64,000 nucleotides of DNA from Enterococcus thailandicus (GTDB lineage: Bacteria > Bacillota > Bacilli > Lactobacillales > Enterococcaceae). The stretch covers positions 48,418 to 112,417 of the forward strand of contig NZ_JXLE01000002.1 of NCBI RefSeq assembly GCF_001886265.1, in the 5' to 3' direction. Position numbers and translations under genes: made by a program. Positions 24,783-32,897 of the stretch are shown one piece after another. The stretch's first letter is position 1; each line of letters opens with the position of its first letter. The notes beneath the pieces were generated by a model, which saw only the letters and a program-made list of their open reading frames with translations, ran no database searches and was not told the origin of the DNA.

Positions 24783-24796
24783 GTGAAAGCGCATTA
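24783..24796. promoter_or_regulatory. Possible cre (CcpA) half-matching site
   Basis: TGAAAGCGCATTAA matches the left half and centre of a cre box, but the right half is poor. Position between promoter and start codon fits carbon catabolite repression of a PTS operon. Confidence 0.35.
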
Positions 24797-24825
24797 ATTA
24801 AAATGGAATAGAAAGGGTGAATAGA

Positions 24826-25776
24826 ATGCAAGGTGCAATTGCTACTTGGCGAATGGCACATGATGGTGTCGTTGAAGCACTACGACTTTTAGAAAAAAAT
24901 GAACGAGCTGGAGATGCTGTAGAAGCACTGATTAAAACTGTGGAGGACTATCCGTATTATAAATCAGTGGGTTATGGTGGATTGCCAAATGCTCAAGGCA
25001 TTTTAGAAATGGATGCCGCTTTTATGGATGGCGACTCTTTTAAAATTGGCGCAGTTGCTGGAATTACGGATGTTAAAAATCCTATTTCAGTGGCTAGAAG
25101 TTTAAGTGAAGAAAAATTTAACAGTTTTTTAGTTGGAACTGGTGCAACACAATATTCGATGCTGCATGATTTTGAACGAAAAAATATGTTAACACCTCGT
25201 GCCCATAAAATTTGGGAAAAGCGATTAAAAGAAATCCAAGAAAAACAGTTGGATCCTTATGATGGTCATGATACGGTTGGTTCTATCACCTTAGATACCT
25301 ATGGGTCGATGGCAGCAGGAACTTCCAGCTCAGGTTTGTTTATGAAAAAGCCTGGACGTGTCGGTGATTCACCACTTTCTGGTTCAGGCTTTTATGTCGA
25401 TAGTACGATTGGTGGAGCAGCTGCAACTGGGCTAGGCGAAGATTTGATGAAGGGCTGTTTATCTTACGAGATTGTTCGACTAATGGGCAGCGGAGCTAGT
25501 CCACAAGAAGCTTGTGATCAAGCAGTTTATTCTTTTGAAACAAAACTTAAAGAGCGCTATGGGAAAGCTGGCGCATTCTCACTCATTGCAATGAATAAGG
25601 CAGGCGAGTGGGGCGTGGCAACCAATGTTGAATTCACCTTTAGTGTCGGTACACAAACACAAGCACCACAAATTTTTCTTGCTAATCCAGGGAAAAATCA
25701 GACAACGTTGATTGAACCAATCACGCAGGAATGGTTAGAAGCCTATGAGAAAAGAATCAAAGCACCAATTGATTAA
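24826..25776 (+). CDS. N4-(beta-N-acetylglucosaminyl)-L-asparaginase-like Ntn hydrolase
   Basis: A 316-residue member of the glycosylasparaginase / isoaspartyl peptidase family. These self-cleave before a Thr, which becomes the nucleophile; Thr150 in GHDTVGSI is that residue. GDSPLSGSGFYVDS and GGAAATGLGEDLM are the substrate-binding blocks of the family. ATG 24826 is preferred because GAAAGGG sits 8 nt upstream. The N-terminus has no signal peptide, so the enzyme is cytoplasmic. It leads an operon with PTS IIB and IIC, which suggests action on an imported GlcNAc-Asn-like compound. Isoaspartyl dipeptidase activity is an alternative. Confidence 0.85.
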   Translation: MQGAIATWRMAHDGVVEALRLLEKNERAGDAVEALIKTVEDYPYYKSVGYGGLPNAQGILEMDAAFMDGDSFKIGAVAGITDVKNPISVARSLSEEKFNSFLVGTGATQYSMLHDFERKNMLTPRAHKIWEKRLKEIQEKQLDPYDGHDTVGSITLDTYGSMAAGTSSSGLFMKKPGRVGDSPLSGSGFYVDSTIGGAAATGLGEDLMKGCLSYEIVRLMGSGASPQEACDQAVYSFETKLKERYGKAGAFSLIAMNKAGEWGVATNVEFTFSVGTQTQAPQIFLANPGKNQTTLIEPITQEWLEAYEKRIKAPID

Positions 25777-25805
25777 AAATAAAAAACATTTAAGGAGTGA
25801 ATTAT

Positions 25806-26132
25806 ATGAAGAAAAAAATTTATTTGTTTTGTGATGCAGGTATGTCTACAAGTATTATGGTCAATAAAATGATGGAAGTCGTTCAAGCACACCAGATGCC
25901 ATTAGAAATTACTGCCTTTCCAGTTGCTAGAGCACAAGAAGTTGTTGAGCAGGAAAAACCGATTGCCATTTTATTGGGGCCTCAAGTGCGCTTCTTGCTC
26001 GAAAAAGTTCGGACGCAGTTTTCACCACAAAATATTCCGGTTGCTGCAATCTCTCCAGAAATCTATGGCATGATGGACGGTGAAGGTGCGTTAAAAGAAG
26101 CACTTAAATTAATCAAGAAAAATAAACAATAA
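25806..26132 (+). CDS. PTS lactose/cellobiose-type EIIB
   Basis: A 108-residue cytosolic EIIB; Cys9 in YLFCDAGMSTS is the phosphorylated residue. It passes phosphate from a IIA to the sugar carried by the IIC encoded downstream. ATG 25806 follows AAGGAG. It lies between the asparaginase-like gene and the IIC gene in one operon. No IIA is present nearby. Confidence 0.9.
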   Translation: MKKKIYLFCDAGMSTSIMVNKMMEVVQAHQMPLEITAFPVARAQEVVEQEKPIAILLGPQVRFLLEKVRTQFSPQNIPVAAISPEIYGMMDGEGALKEALKLIKKNKQ

Positions 26133-26146
26133 CGTGGAGGTCGACC

Positions 26147-27502
26147 ATGCAAAAATTTTTGAATTGGCTGGAAAAAGTACTAACTCCTTTAGCCAAAGTC
26201 ATCGGTGAAAATAAATATTTAGTTGCTATTCGTGATGGATTCCTATTGTCAACACCACTATTGATCGTCGGCTCAGTTTTTCTTTTAATTGCTAATTTTC
26301 CTCTTCCTCAGTGGAATGAATGGATGTCTGCCTTGCTTGGTGACAACTGGGAGGCAATGATGTCTGTACCTGCTAGTGCGAGTTTCGATGTCATGACCAT
26401 TTTGGCCGTAGTCGGAATTGCGTACAGTTTAGGGAAACAATTTCATGTTGATGCAATGCAGTCTGGGATTATCGCACTGGTTTCCTTCTTTATTTTAACT
26501 CCGTATCAGACATTATTTACACCAGAAGGAAGCACGACTGTTTATGAAGTAACTAGCTTGCCTTTGAAGTGGATGGGGTCTAGTGGGTTGTTTCTTGGAA
26601 TGATTGTTGCGTTGATCTCTACTCGTTTATTCGTTGCAATGGTACGTAAAGGTTGGACGATCAAGATGCCGGATGGTGTTCCACCTACTGTAGTCAAATC
26701 ATTTGAAGCACTTATTCCAAGTTTTGTAGTAGTAACAATGATGTTTTTAGTAAATTGGCTTGTTTCCTTGACTTCTTATGGCAATCTGCAAGATGTTATC
26801 TTCACCTTCTTACAAACGCCGTTATTAAGCTTAGGAAATACGTTAGGCGCTATGATTATCGCATATCTTTTCTTGCATTTCTTTTGGTTTTTTGGAATCA
26901 ACGGAAGCAGTGTCGTTGGTGCTGTGTTCAATCCAGTTCTTCGAGCTTTATCCGTCGAAAATCTGCAAGCATTCAAAGACGGACATGAAATTCCGAACAT
27001 CATTACCGGTCAATTTCAAGATATGTTCGCGACTTTTGGTGGTGCAGGTTCAACCTTGTCGTTAATTGTGGTAATGGTTCTATTCTGTAAAAGTCAACGA
27101 ATCAAAAAGCTTTCACAATTATCGTTAATTCCGGGTATTTTTGGAATTAACGAACCAGTTATTTTTGGGTTACCGATTGTTTTGAATCCTATTTTGTTGG
27201 TTCCTTTTGCTTTAGTTCCAACAATCAATATCATTATTGCGTATTTTTCAATGAATATCGGATTGGTTCCTTACACAAATGGAATTCAGTTACCATGGAC
27301 AACACCACCAATCATTTCCGGCTTTTTAGTGAGTGGATGGCAAGGTGCTGTGTTACAAGGACTTTTATTTGTTTTGGGGATGGCAATCTATTATCCATTT
27401 ATCAAAGTAATGGATGTCCAGTATCTTCGTGAAGAGGTTAAGACTAGGGAAGAAGAACTAGATGAAATCAACTTAGATGATTTTGATTTCGATGATATTT
27501 AA
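26147..27502 (+). CDS. PTS lactose/cellobiose-type EIIC permease
   Basis: A 451-residue membrane EIIC with about ten hydrophobic segments, the GINEPVIFGLP motif near residue 340 and WTTPPIISGF near 385. An acidic tail (EEELDEINLDDFDFDD) follows the last helix and is unusual. It pairs with the IIB gene 14 nt upstream. Substrate is not known; operon context points to an amino-sugar or glyco-amino-acid. Confidence 0.9.
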   Translation: MQKFLNWLEKVLTPLAKVIGENKYLVAIRDGFLLSTPLLIVGSVFLLIANFPLPQWNEWMSALLGDNWEAMMSVPASASFDVMTILAVVGIAYSLGKQFHVDAMQSGIIALVSFFILTPYQTLFTPEGSTTVYEVTSLPLKWMGSSGLFLGMIVALISTRLFVAMVRKGWTIKMPDGVPPTVVKSFEALIPSFVVVTMMFLVNWLVSLTSYGNLQDVIFTFLQTPLLSLGNTLGAMIIAYLFLHFFWFFGINGSSVVGAVFNPVLRALSVENLQAFKDGHEIPNIITGQFQDMFATFGGAGSTLSLIVVMVLFCKSQRIKKLSQLSLIPGIFGINEPVIFGLPIVLNPILLVPFALVPTINIIIAYFSMNIGLVPYTNGIQLPWTTPPIISGFLVSGWQGAVLQGLLFVLGMAIYYPFIKVMDVQYLREEVKTREEELDEINLDDFDFDDI

Positions 27503-27516
27503 TTTTTTAACTTAAA

Positions 27517-27558
27517 AGAACCAACAAGACAATGGTGATTCTTGTCTTGTTGGTTTTT
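27517..27558 (+). terminator. Terminator of the PTS operon
   Basis: AACCAACAAGACAA pairs with TTGTCTTGTTGGTT, followed by TTT. Confidence 0.85.
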
Positions 27559-27702
27559 ATTTATTAGAAAAGACGTAGTACATAAAACAAAAAAATAACA
27601 AATTTAAAAAAAATTTAAGATAGCAACCTAGATGATAGTTAGATATAATAGAAGTGTTTTTAACGACCAACGATGGTTGAAGCAAAAATTGGGAGGATAC
27701 AG

Positions 27703-29736
27703 ATGAAAAGAAGCGAACAGAAAAAAACAAAAAGCTCTGTCCCATATATTTTAGGCGCTGTAGCACTCATTGCAATAGCTGGTGGGGGATTTTTCTATTA
27801 TCAACATGATCAAGAAAACAAAACTGTCGATGAAGCGAAAACAACGATTAAACAATTTGTAAAGGCACTTGATAAAGGCGATTATCAAAAAGCAACGACC
27901 TTTTTAACAACAGCTACAAAAAAATCGAAATGGACGACTCAAGACATTTTGGAGAAGTACCAGAATATCTATGATGCTGTTGATATAAAAGGATATACCG
28001 TGTCAGATTTAACTGTCGAAAAAAAGAAAAAAGATACCTATACTTTTTCTTACACAGCTAAAATGAGCACTGCTTTGGGTGAGCTAAAAAATCTGACTTT
28101 TGAAGGGACACTGACTCGCGAAAAAACAGGACCCAAAATCAACTGGCAACCTAATTTGGTTTTCCCTACTATGGAAAATGGGGACAAAGTCAGCTTGAAC
28201 ACACAAGAGGCAACGCGTGGTGAAATCCTGGATCGAAACGGGGAAGGATTAGCAACCAATGGCCAGTTGAAGCAACTCGGTGTTGTTCCAGGTAAGTTAG
28301 GCGAAGGTGCAGAAAAAGAGGCAAATATCAAAACTCTTGCTGAGAGGACACAACTAACAGAAGATGCAATCACTCAAGCTATCTCACAAAGTTGGGTTCA
28401 ACCAGATTACTTCGTTCCACTCAAAATCATTGATGGGGAAACACCAGAATTACCTGCGGGTGCAACTATTCAAGAAGTAACTGGACGATATTATCCATTA
28501 AGTGAAGCTGCCGCACAATTAATTGGTTATGTAGGTGACATCACTGCCGAAGATATCGAAAAGAATCCAAAATTAAGTAGTGTAGGAAAAATTGGACGCT
28601 CTGGTTTGGAAATGGCTTACGATAAAGAATTACGAGGAACCAACGGTGGGAAGTTAGTTATCACAGATGAAAATGGGAATGAAAAAAACGTACTTCAAGA
28701 ACAAGAAGTGAAGAATGGCAAATCAATTAAATTAACGATTGATGCAAAGGCTCAAAAGACTGCCTACGATGAATTAGGTGGAGAAGCTGGCTCGACTGTA
28801 GCTACCACACCAAAAACAGGCGATCTACTCGTTTTAGCAAGTTCACCAAGTTATGATCCGAATAAAATGACCAATGGTATCTCTGAAAAGGACTACCAAG
28901 TGTATGCCGATGACAAAAACCAACCATTTATCAGCCGTTTTGCTACTGGTTATGCGCCGGGTTCGACATTTAAAATGATTACTGCCGCAATTGGTTTGGA
29001 CAATGGCACACTAAATCCTGAAGAGAGCTTAAACATTGATGGATTAAAATGGCAAAAAGATTCTTCTTGGGGGTCGTATGAAGTGACGCGGGTAAGCGAT
29101 GTGGCACAAGTTAATTTACGAAATGCGTTGGTTTACTCTGATAATATTTATATGGCACAACAAACATTGAAAATGGGAGAAAAAGCTTTCCGATCGGGCT
29201 TAGATAAGTTTATTTTTGGTGAAGATTTAGACCTACCAATCAGTATGAATCCTGCACAGATTTCTAATGAAGATAGCTTCAAATCAGAAATTTTATTAGC
29301 AGATACTGGTTATGGTCAAGGAGAATTATTGATTACACCTATCCAGCAAGCAACGATGTATTCCGTTTTTGCTAACAATGGAAATCTTATCTATCCTAAA
29401 TTAGTTTTAGATGCAAAAACGAAAACGAAAGACAGTGTGGTTAGTGACTCCGCTGTTCAAACAATCTTGCCAGACTTGGAAGCTGTTGTGACTGATCCTA
29501 ATGGGACAGCACATTCACTCGCTAGCTTAGGAATTCCTTTAGCAGCAAAAACAGGTACAGCAGAAATCAAGGAAAAACAAGATGAAAAAGGGCAAGAAAA
29601 TAGTTTCTTATTTGCTACAAATCCAACTAACCAAGGCTATCTCATGATTAGTATGCTAGAGGATAAAAAAGAAGGGGACTCTGCAACACAACGAGCACCA
29701 GAATTAGTAAACTATCTAAATGAAACTTATCAATAA
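27703..29736 (+). CDS. pbp5: Class B penicillin-binding protein, PBP5-type low-affinity transpeptidase
   Basis: A 677-residue cell-wall transpeptidase with one N-terminal membrane anchor (about 12-33), a MecA-like N-terminal extension (35-150), a dimerisation domain and a C-terminal penicillin-binding domain. Active-site motifs are STFK with Ser421, SDN at 479-481 and KTGT from Lys616. Long stretches read as E. faecium PBP5 (for example SQSWVQPDYFVPLKIIDG), but many substitutions place it in a related species. ATG 27703 follows GGGAGG. The psr and ftsW genes that precede pbp5 in E. faecium are absent; a PTS operon lies there instead. Enterococcal PBP5 underlies intrinsic reduced beta-lactam susceptibility. 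Confidence 0.9.
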   Translation: MKRSEQKKTKSSVPYILGAVALIAIAGGGFFYYQHDQENKTVDEAKTTIKQFVKALDKGDYQKATTFLTTATKKSKWTTQDILEKYQNIYDAVDIKGYTVSDLTVEKKKKDTYTFSYTAKMSTALGELKNLTFEGTLTREKTGPKINWQPNLVFPTMENGDKVSLNTQEATRGEILDRNGEGLATNGQLKQLGVVPGKLGEGAEKEANIKTLAERTQLTEDAITQAISQSWVQPDYFVPLKIIDGETPELPAGATIQEVTGRYYPLSEAAAQLIGYVGDITAEDIEKNPKLSSVGKIGRSGLEMAYDKELRGTNGGKLVITDENGNEKNVLQEQEVKNGKSIKLTIDAKAQKTAYDELGGEAGSTVATTPKTGDLLVLASSPSYDPNKMTNGISEKDYQVYADDKNQPFISRFATGYAPGSTFKMITAAIGLDNGTLNPEESLNIDGLKWQKDSSWGSYEVTRVSDVAQVNLRNALVYSDNIYMAQQTLKMGEKAFRSGLDKFIFGEDLDLPISMNPAQISNEDSFKSEILLADTGYGQGELLITPIQQATMYSVFANNGNLIYPKLVLDAKTKTKDSVVSDSAVQTILPDLEAVVTDPNGTAHSLASLGIPLAAKTGTAEIKEKQDEKGQENSFLFATNPTNQGYLMISMLEDKKEGDSATQRAPELVNYLNETYQ

Positions 29737-30045
29737 AGGTTGTGGCGCAAAACGTTTAACTCCGAAAAAATAATGAATAACTGACAAAAATAGTTTTTCA
29801 TATTTTTGGACAGGTATGAGTTATTTCGAGGAGTTGTTTGGGGAACACCGTGGATAAGGTTGTGGCACAAGGTGTTTAGCTTCAAGCAAGAAGAATTTCT
29901 TTCTAAAAACAGTTCCTCATGTTTTTATGAAGGAAGGAATTATTGCCGAAGGAGCTGCCTTGGGAACACCGTGGATAAGGTTGTGGCACAAAGCGTTTAA
30001 CTACGACAAGATAGCAAGAAGTTGCTTGGTGAACACCATCTATCC
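29736..30045 (+). repeat. Three tandem units of the ~120-bp modular repeat (plus orientation)
   Basis: Units at 29736-29855 (120 bp), 29856-29976 (121 bp) and a shortened 29977-30045 (69 bp, middle deleted). Each starts AAGGTTGTGGCRCAA and ends GGAACACCGTGGAT or GAACACCATCTAT. Inner arms remain complementary despite changes, e.g. AAAAACA/TGTTTTT in unit 2 and AACTCC...GGAGTT in unit 1. The cluster begins at the stop codon of pbp5. It is in the opposite orientation to 24321-24684, so the two clusters face outward around the intervening genes. Confidence 0.8.
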
Positions 30046-30047
30046 AG

Positions 30048-30090
30048 AAAAAGTAGGTATGACAAAAGTCTTGTCATACCTACTTTTTTA
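30048..30090 (+). terminator. Terminator after the repeat cluster
   Basis: AAAGTAGGTATGACAA pairs with TTGTCATACCTACTTT around AAGTC-like loop bases, followed by a T-run. It is probably the functional terminator of pbp5 transcription. Confidence 0.8.
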
Positions 30091-30162
30091 TTGTTCTAGG
30101 GTAGTTAATTGGTACAACTGAAGACATCAAAAGCTCTCAAAAAAATAATTTATAAAAAGTAG

Positions 30163-30222
30163 TTGACAAATAGTTCGGTGCCGAACTATAATAACTAACG
30201 AAATAAAGTTCGGTACCGAACT
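30163..30222 (+). promoter_or_regulatory. Promoter with two MarR-type operators
   Basis: TTGACA (30163-30168) and TATAAT (30187-30192) are 18 nt apart. Operator 1, TAGTTCGGTGCCGAACTA (30171-30188), fills the spacer. Operator 2, AGTTCGGTACCGAACT (30207-30222), is a perfect palindrome over the transcript start, 36 bp downstream. A repressor bound to both would block transcription, so the MarR gene is autoregulated. Confidence 0.85.
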
Positions 30223-30242
30223 AAAAGAAAGGAATTTTGAAG

Positions 30243-30995
30243 ATGAGTGAATTATCTGAACGTTTGATGAAGCAACTACGTTTTATTAGTGAAGCAAGCA
30301 ATGCTTTTATGAGTCAAAAAAAGCAAAAATTTACTGGGCAACAACGAGTTTTGGCAATTTTACGACTAGAGGATGGATTAGTCCAAAGCTACCTTGCTGA
30401 AGTTTTAGATTTACGACCAAGCTCGTTAGCAGAACTAATGAAAAAAATGGAAAAAAGTGGGGATGTTACCCGTGAGGAAGATGAAAATGATAAACGAACA
30501 AAACGCGTTTATCTAACGGAACAAGGAAGAACAAAAGCGGAAAAGAATGCATCCTTCAAACAAGAAAATCAAAGCGAAATCTTTTTTGCTGGTTTAACTG
30601 AAGAGGAGCAGACAACGTTTAGCGACTTATTAGAAAAAATCTCTAGTGGATGGAGCAGTGAATTTCATCGCCAATCAGAAAAGTTTATTGATCCATTAGA
30701 TCGTTTCCAAGCAATGCAAGAAATGCGGGAAGCTTTATTTGAAGAATACGGTGGAGATTGGCAAAACTTACCACCTGAAGATTTACGAAAAATGCGTCGC
30801 GAAATGAAACGAATGATGCGAAAATCGCCATTTGGTGAACGTGGTGGTCGTCCAGACTTTTCACAAGATTTTCCAAATCGATTTGGTCGTGATTTTCGAC
30901 GTGAGTTTTGGAGAGGCAGTCCAAATGAAAGACAGCATCCATTCAACAAAGATGATTCGCAAAGAAACAATGATGATGAGTGGGAAGATTTTTAA
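30243..30995 (+). CDS. MarR-family regulator with a charged C-terminal extension
   Basis: A 250-residue protein. The winged-helix MarR domain occupies about 25-150 (LRPSSLAELMKKMEKSGDV and the wing ENDKRTKRVYLTEQG). The rest is an unusual extension rich in Arg, Asp, Phe and Gly with repeated RFGRDFRREF-like segments ending DDEWEDF. Typical MarR proteins are about 145 residues. ATG 30243 is preferred over the TTG six bases upstream. It precedes an ABC exporter and its promoter carries two palindromes, so it is a self-regulated efflux repressor. Inducer unknown. Confidence 0.88.
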   Translation: MSELSERLMKQLRFISEASNAFMSQKKQKFTGQQRVLAILRLEDGLVQSYLAEVLDLRPSSLAELMKKMEKSGDVTREEDENDKRTKRVYLTEQGRTKAEKNASFKQENQSEIFFAGLTEEEQTTFSDLLEKISSGWSSEFHRQSEKFIDPLDRFQAMQEMREALFEEYGGDWQNLPPEDLRKMRREMKRMMRKSPFGERGGRPDFSQDFPNRFGRDFRREFWRGSPNERQHPFNKDDSQRNNDDEWEDF

Positions 30996-31043
30996 CGATT
31001 AAAAATTTTAGAACAAGTTTTTAGGTATTAGGAGGAAAAGAAC

Positions 31044-32822
31044 ATGGCACGAGGCGGCGACGGACAACCCGCAAGATTTGCTGAAGAACTACCAGCATCT
31101 ACTGGAACATTTAAATTCAAAGATTTTATGAAATTGATTAACAGTGTAAGCTCCAAGAAAGGTTTGTTTTTATTTGGGATCTTACTCAGTCTAGTCACAA
31201 GTGGAGCAAGTTTGGTCGTCCCACAGTTAACAAAGGGGCTGGTTGATACCAGTGAATTATCAAAAATTGACGGGAAAATGGTCGCAGTGCTACTTGTTGC
31301 ATTTGCCGTTTATCTTGGTTTTGGAACGATTGGTGGTTTTTTACTTCGTTATGTTGGTGAACATTCTGTTAAATCCCTAAGAGAAAAGTTATGGGCACAT
31401 TTACTTCATTTACCTGTAGGTTATTATGATGAACATAAATCAGGTGAGAGCAGTTCTCGTTTAGTAAATGACACAACGGTGATCAAAGATTTAGTGACGA
31501 CTCAATTTCCAAACTTTATCACTGGTGCAATCCAACTAGTTGGCTCAGTTATTATTTTGATCATTATGGATTGGAAGATGGCGACGCTGATGTTTGTTGC
31601 AATACCAGTCGTCATGATTATCATGATCCCAATTGGTAAGATGATGTCTAAGATTGGTCGTCAACTACAAGGTGCGACAGCTGATTTTAATGCCGATGCT
31701 ACAGAAAAACTTGCTGAGATTCGTTTGATCAAATCAAGTAATGGCGAGGAAGCAGAAAAAAATAGTGGTCGTACGTTTATCGAAAAGATTTTTGTTTTAG
31801 GTGTCAAAGATGCCAAAATAGAAGCTGTTTTACAACCAATCATGATGACAGCAATGCTTGGATTGTTTGTTGGGATCCTTGGCTATGGTGCCGTACGCGT
31901 TCAAGCAGGTACGTTAACAAGTGGCGAATTAGTTGCATTCCTTTTGTATCTGTTTAATATCATCACGCCCGTGACAAGCTTTGCGATGTTTTTCTCTCAA
32001 GCGCAAAAAGCAATGGGGGCAACGGAACGTATCCAACAAATTTTGGAAACAACGGTTGAAAAGAACGGTGAAGTAGCTGTCGATGTTGCAGGAAAAACGA
32101 TTCAAGCAGAAAATATTTCTTTCAGCTATGAAGAAAATCATCCAATTCTAAAGGATATTTCGTTCTATGCAAAACCCAATACAGTGGTCGCTTTTGCTGG
32201 ACCAAGTGGTGGCGGGAAGTCAACGATTTTCTCTTTACTTGAACGATTTTACCAACCAACAGCTGGTAAAATTACAGCTGGCAATCAAGACATTCAATCG
32301 TTTAATTTGAGCGAATGGCGTTCACAAATTGGCTACGTGTCACAAGATAGTGCTGTTTTCGCTGGAAGTATTCGAGATAATTTACAATATGGTTTGGGTA
32401 GAACTTTGACTGATGACGAACTTTGGCACGGCTTAAGTTTAGCGTATGCCGATCAGTTTGTTCGTGATTTCCCTGAACAATTGGAGACTGAAATCGGGGA
32501 ACGTGGTGTGAAATTATCAGGTGGCCAAAAACAACGAATTGCGATTGCCCGTGCGTTTTTACGAAACCCACAAATTTTGATGTTAGATGAAGCAACTGCA
32601 AGTTTGGATTCACAATCAGAAGAAAAAGTCCAACGTGCATTAGATCATTTGATGAAAGGACGAACAACCTTAGTCATTGCCCATCGTTTATCAACAATTG
32701 TTGGTGCGGATCAAATTTACTTCATTGAAAAAGGAACAGTTACTGGACATGGAACTCACAGCGAGTTGATTCATTCCCACAACTTATATGCTGAGTACGT
32801 CAATGAACAAATCGTTAATTAA
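31044..32822 (+). CDS. ABC multidrug-type exporter, full-catalytic half-transporter
   Basis: A 592-residue half-transporter with six membrane helices (about 40-330) and a C-terminal ATPase domain. Walker A is GPSGGGKST, the signature LSGGQ and Walker B ILMLDEATASLD are all intact, so it probably works as a homodimer, unlike the pair at 5960-9483. A glycine-rich soluble N-terminus (MARGGDGQPARF) precedes the first helix. TTAGGAGG precedes the ATG. It is co-transcribed with and presumably repressed by the MarR protein upstream. Confidence 0.88.
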   Translation: MARGGDGQPARFAEELPASTGTFKFKDFMKLINSVSSKKGLFLFGILLSLVTSGASLVVPQLTKGLVDTSELSKIDGKMVAVLLVAFAVYLGFGTIGGFLLRYVGEHSVKSLREKLWAHLLHLPVGYYDEHKSGESSSRLVNDTTVIKDLVTTQFPNFITGAIQLVGSVIILIIMDWKMATLMFVAIPVVMIIMIPIGKMMSKIGRQLQGATADFNADATEKLAEIRLIKSSNGEEAEKNSGRTFIEKIFVLGVKDAKIEAVLQPIMMTAMLGLFVGILGYGAVRVQAGTLTSGELVAFLLYLFNIITPVTSFAMFFSQAQKAMGATERIQQILETTVEKNGEVAVDVAGKTIQAENISFSYEENHPILKDISFYAKPNTVVAFAGPSGGGKSTIFSLLERFYQPTAGKITAGNQDIQSFNLSEWRSQIGYVSQDSAVFAGSIRDNLQYGLGRTLTDDELWHGLSLAYADQFVRDFPEQLETEIGERGVKLSGGQKQRIAIARAFLRNPQILMLDEATASLDSQSEEKVQRALDHLMKGRTTLVIAHRLSTIVGADQIYFIEKGTVTGHGTHSELIHSHNLYAEYVNEQIVN

Positions 32823-32844
32823 ATTTGTTAGTAAATAGGAAAGA

Positions 32845-32890
32845 AAAAGGTAAAACAAAACGATAGTCCGTTTTGTTTTACCTTTTTTGT
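32845..32890. terminator. Bidirectional terminator
   Basis: AAAAGGTAAAACAAAACG pairs with CGTTTTGTTTTACCTTTT, with A- and T-runs on both sides. It serves the ABC exporter and the convergent antiporter gene. Confidence 0.88.
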
Positions 32891-32897
32891 TTTGATC

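Noticed and set aside
29806-30121. Two overlapping 64-residue reading frames sharing WGTPWIRLWHK-like text
   Set aside because: They lie wholly inside the tandem repeat units, and their similarity is that of the DNA repeats. No ribosome sites are present.
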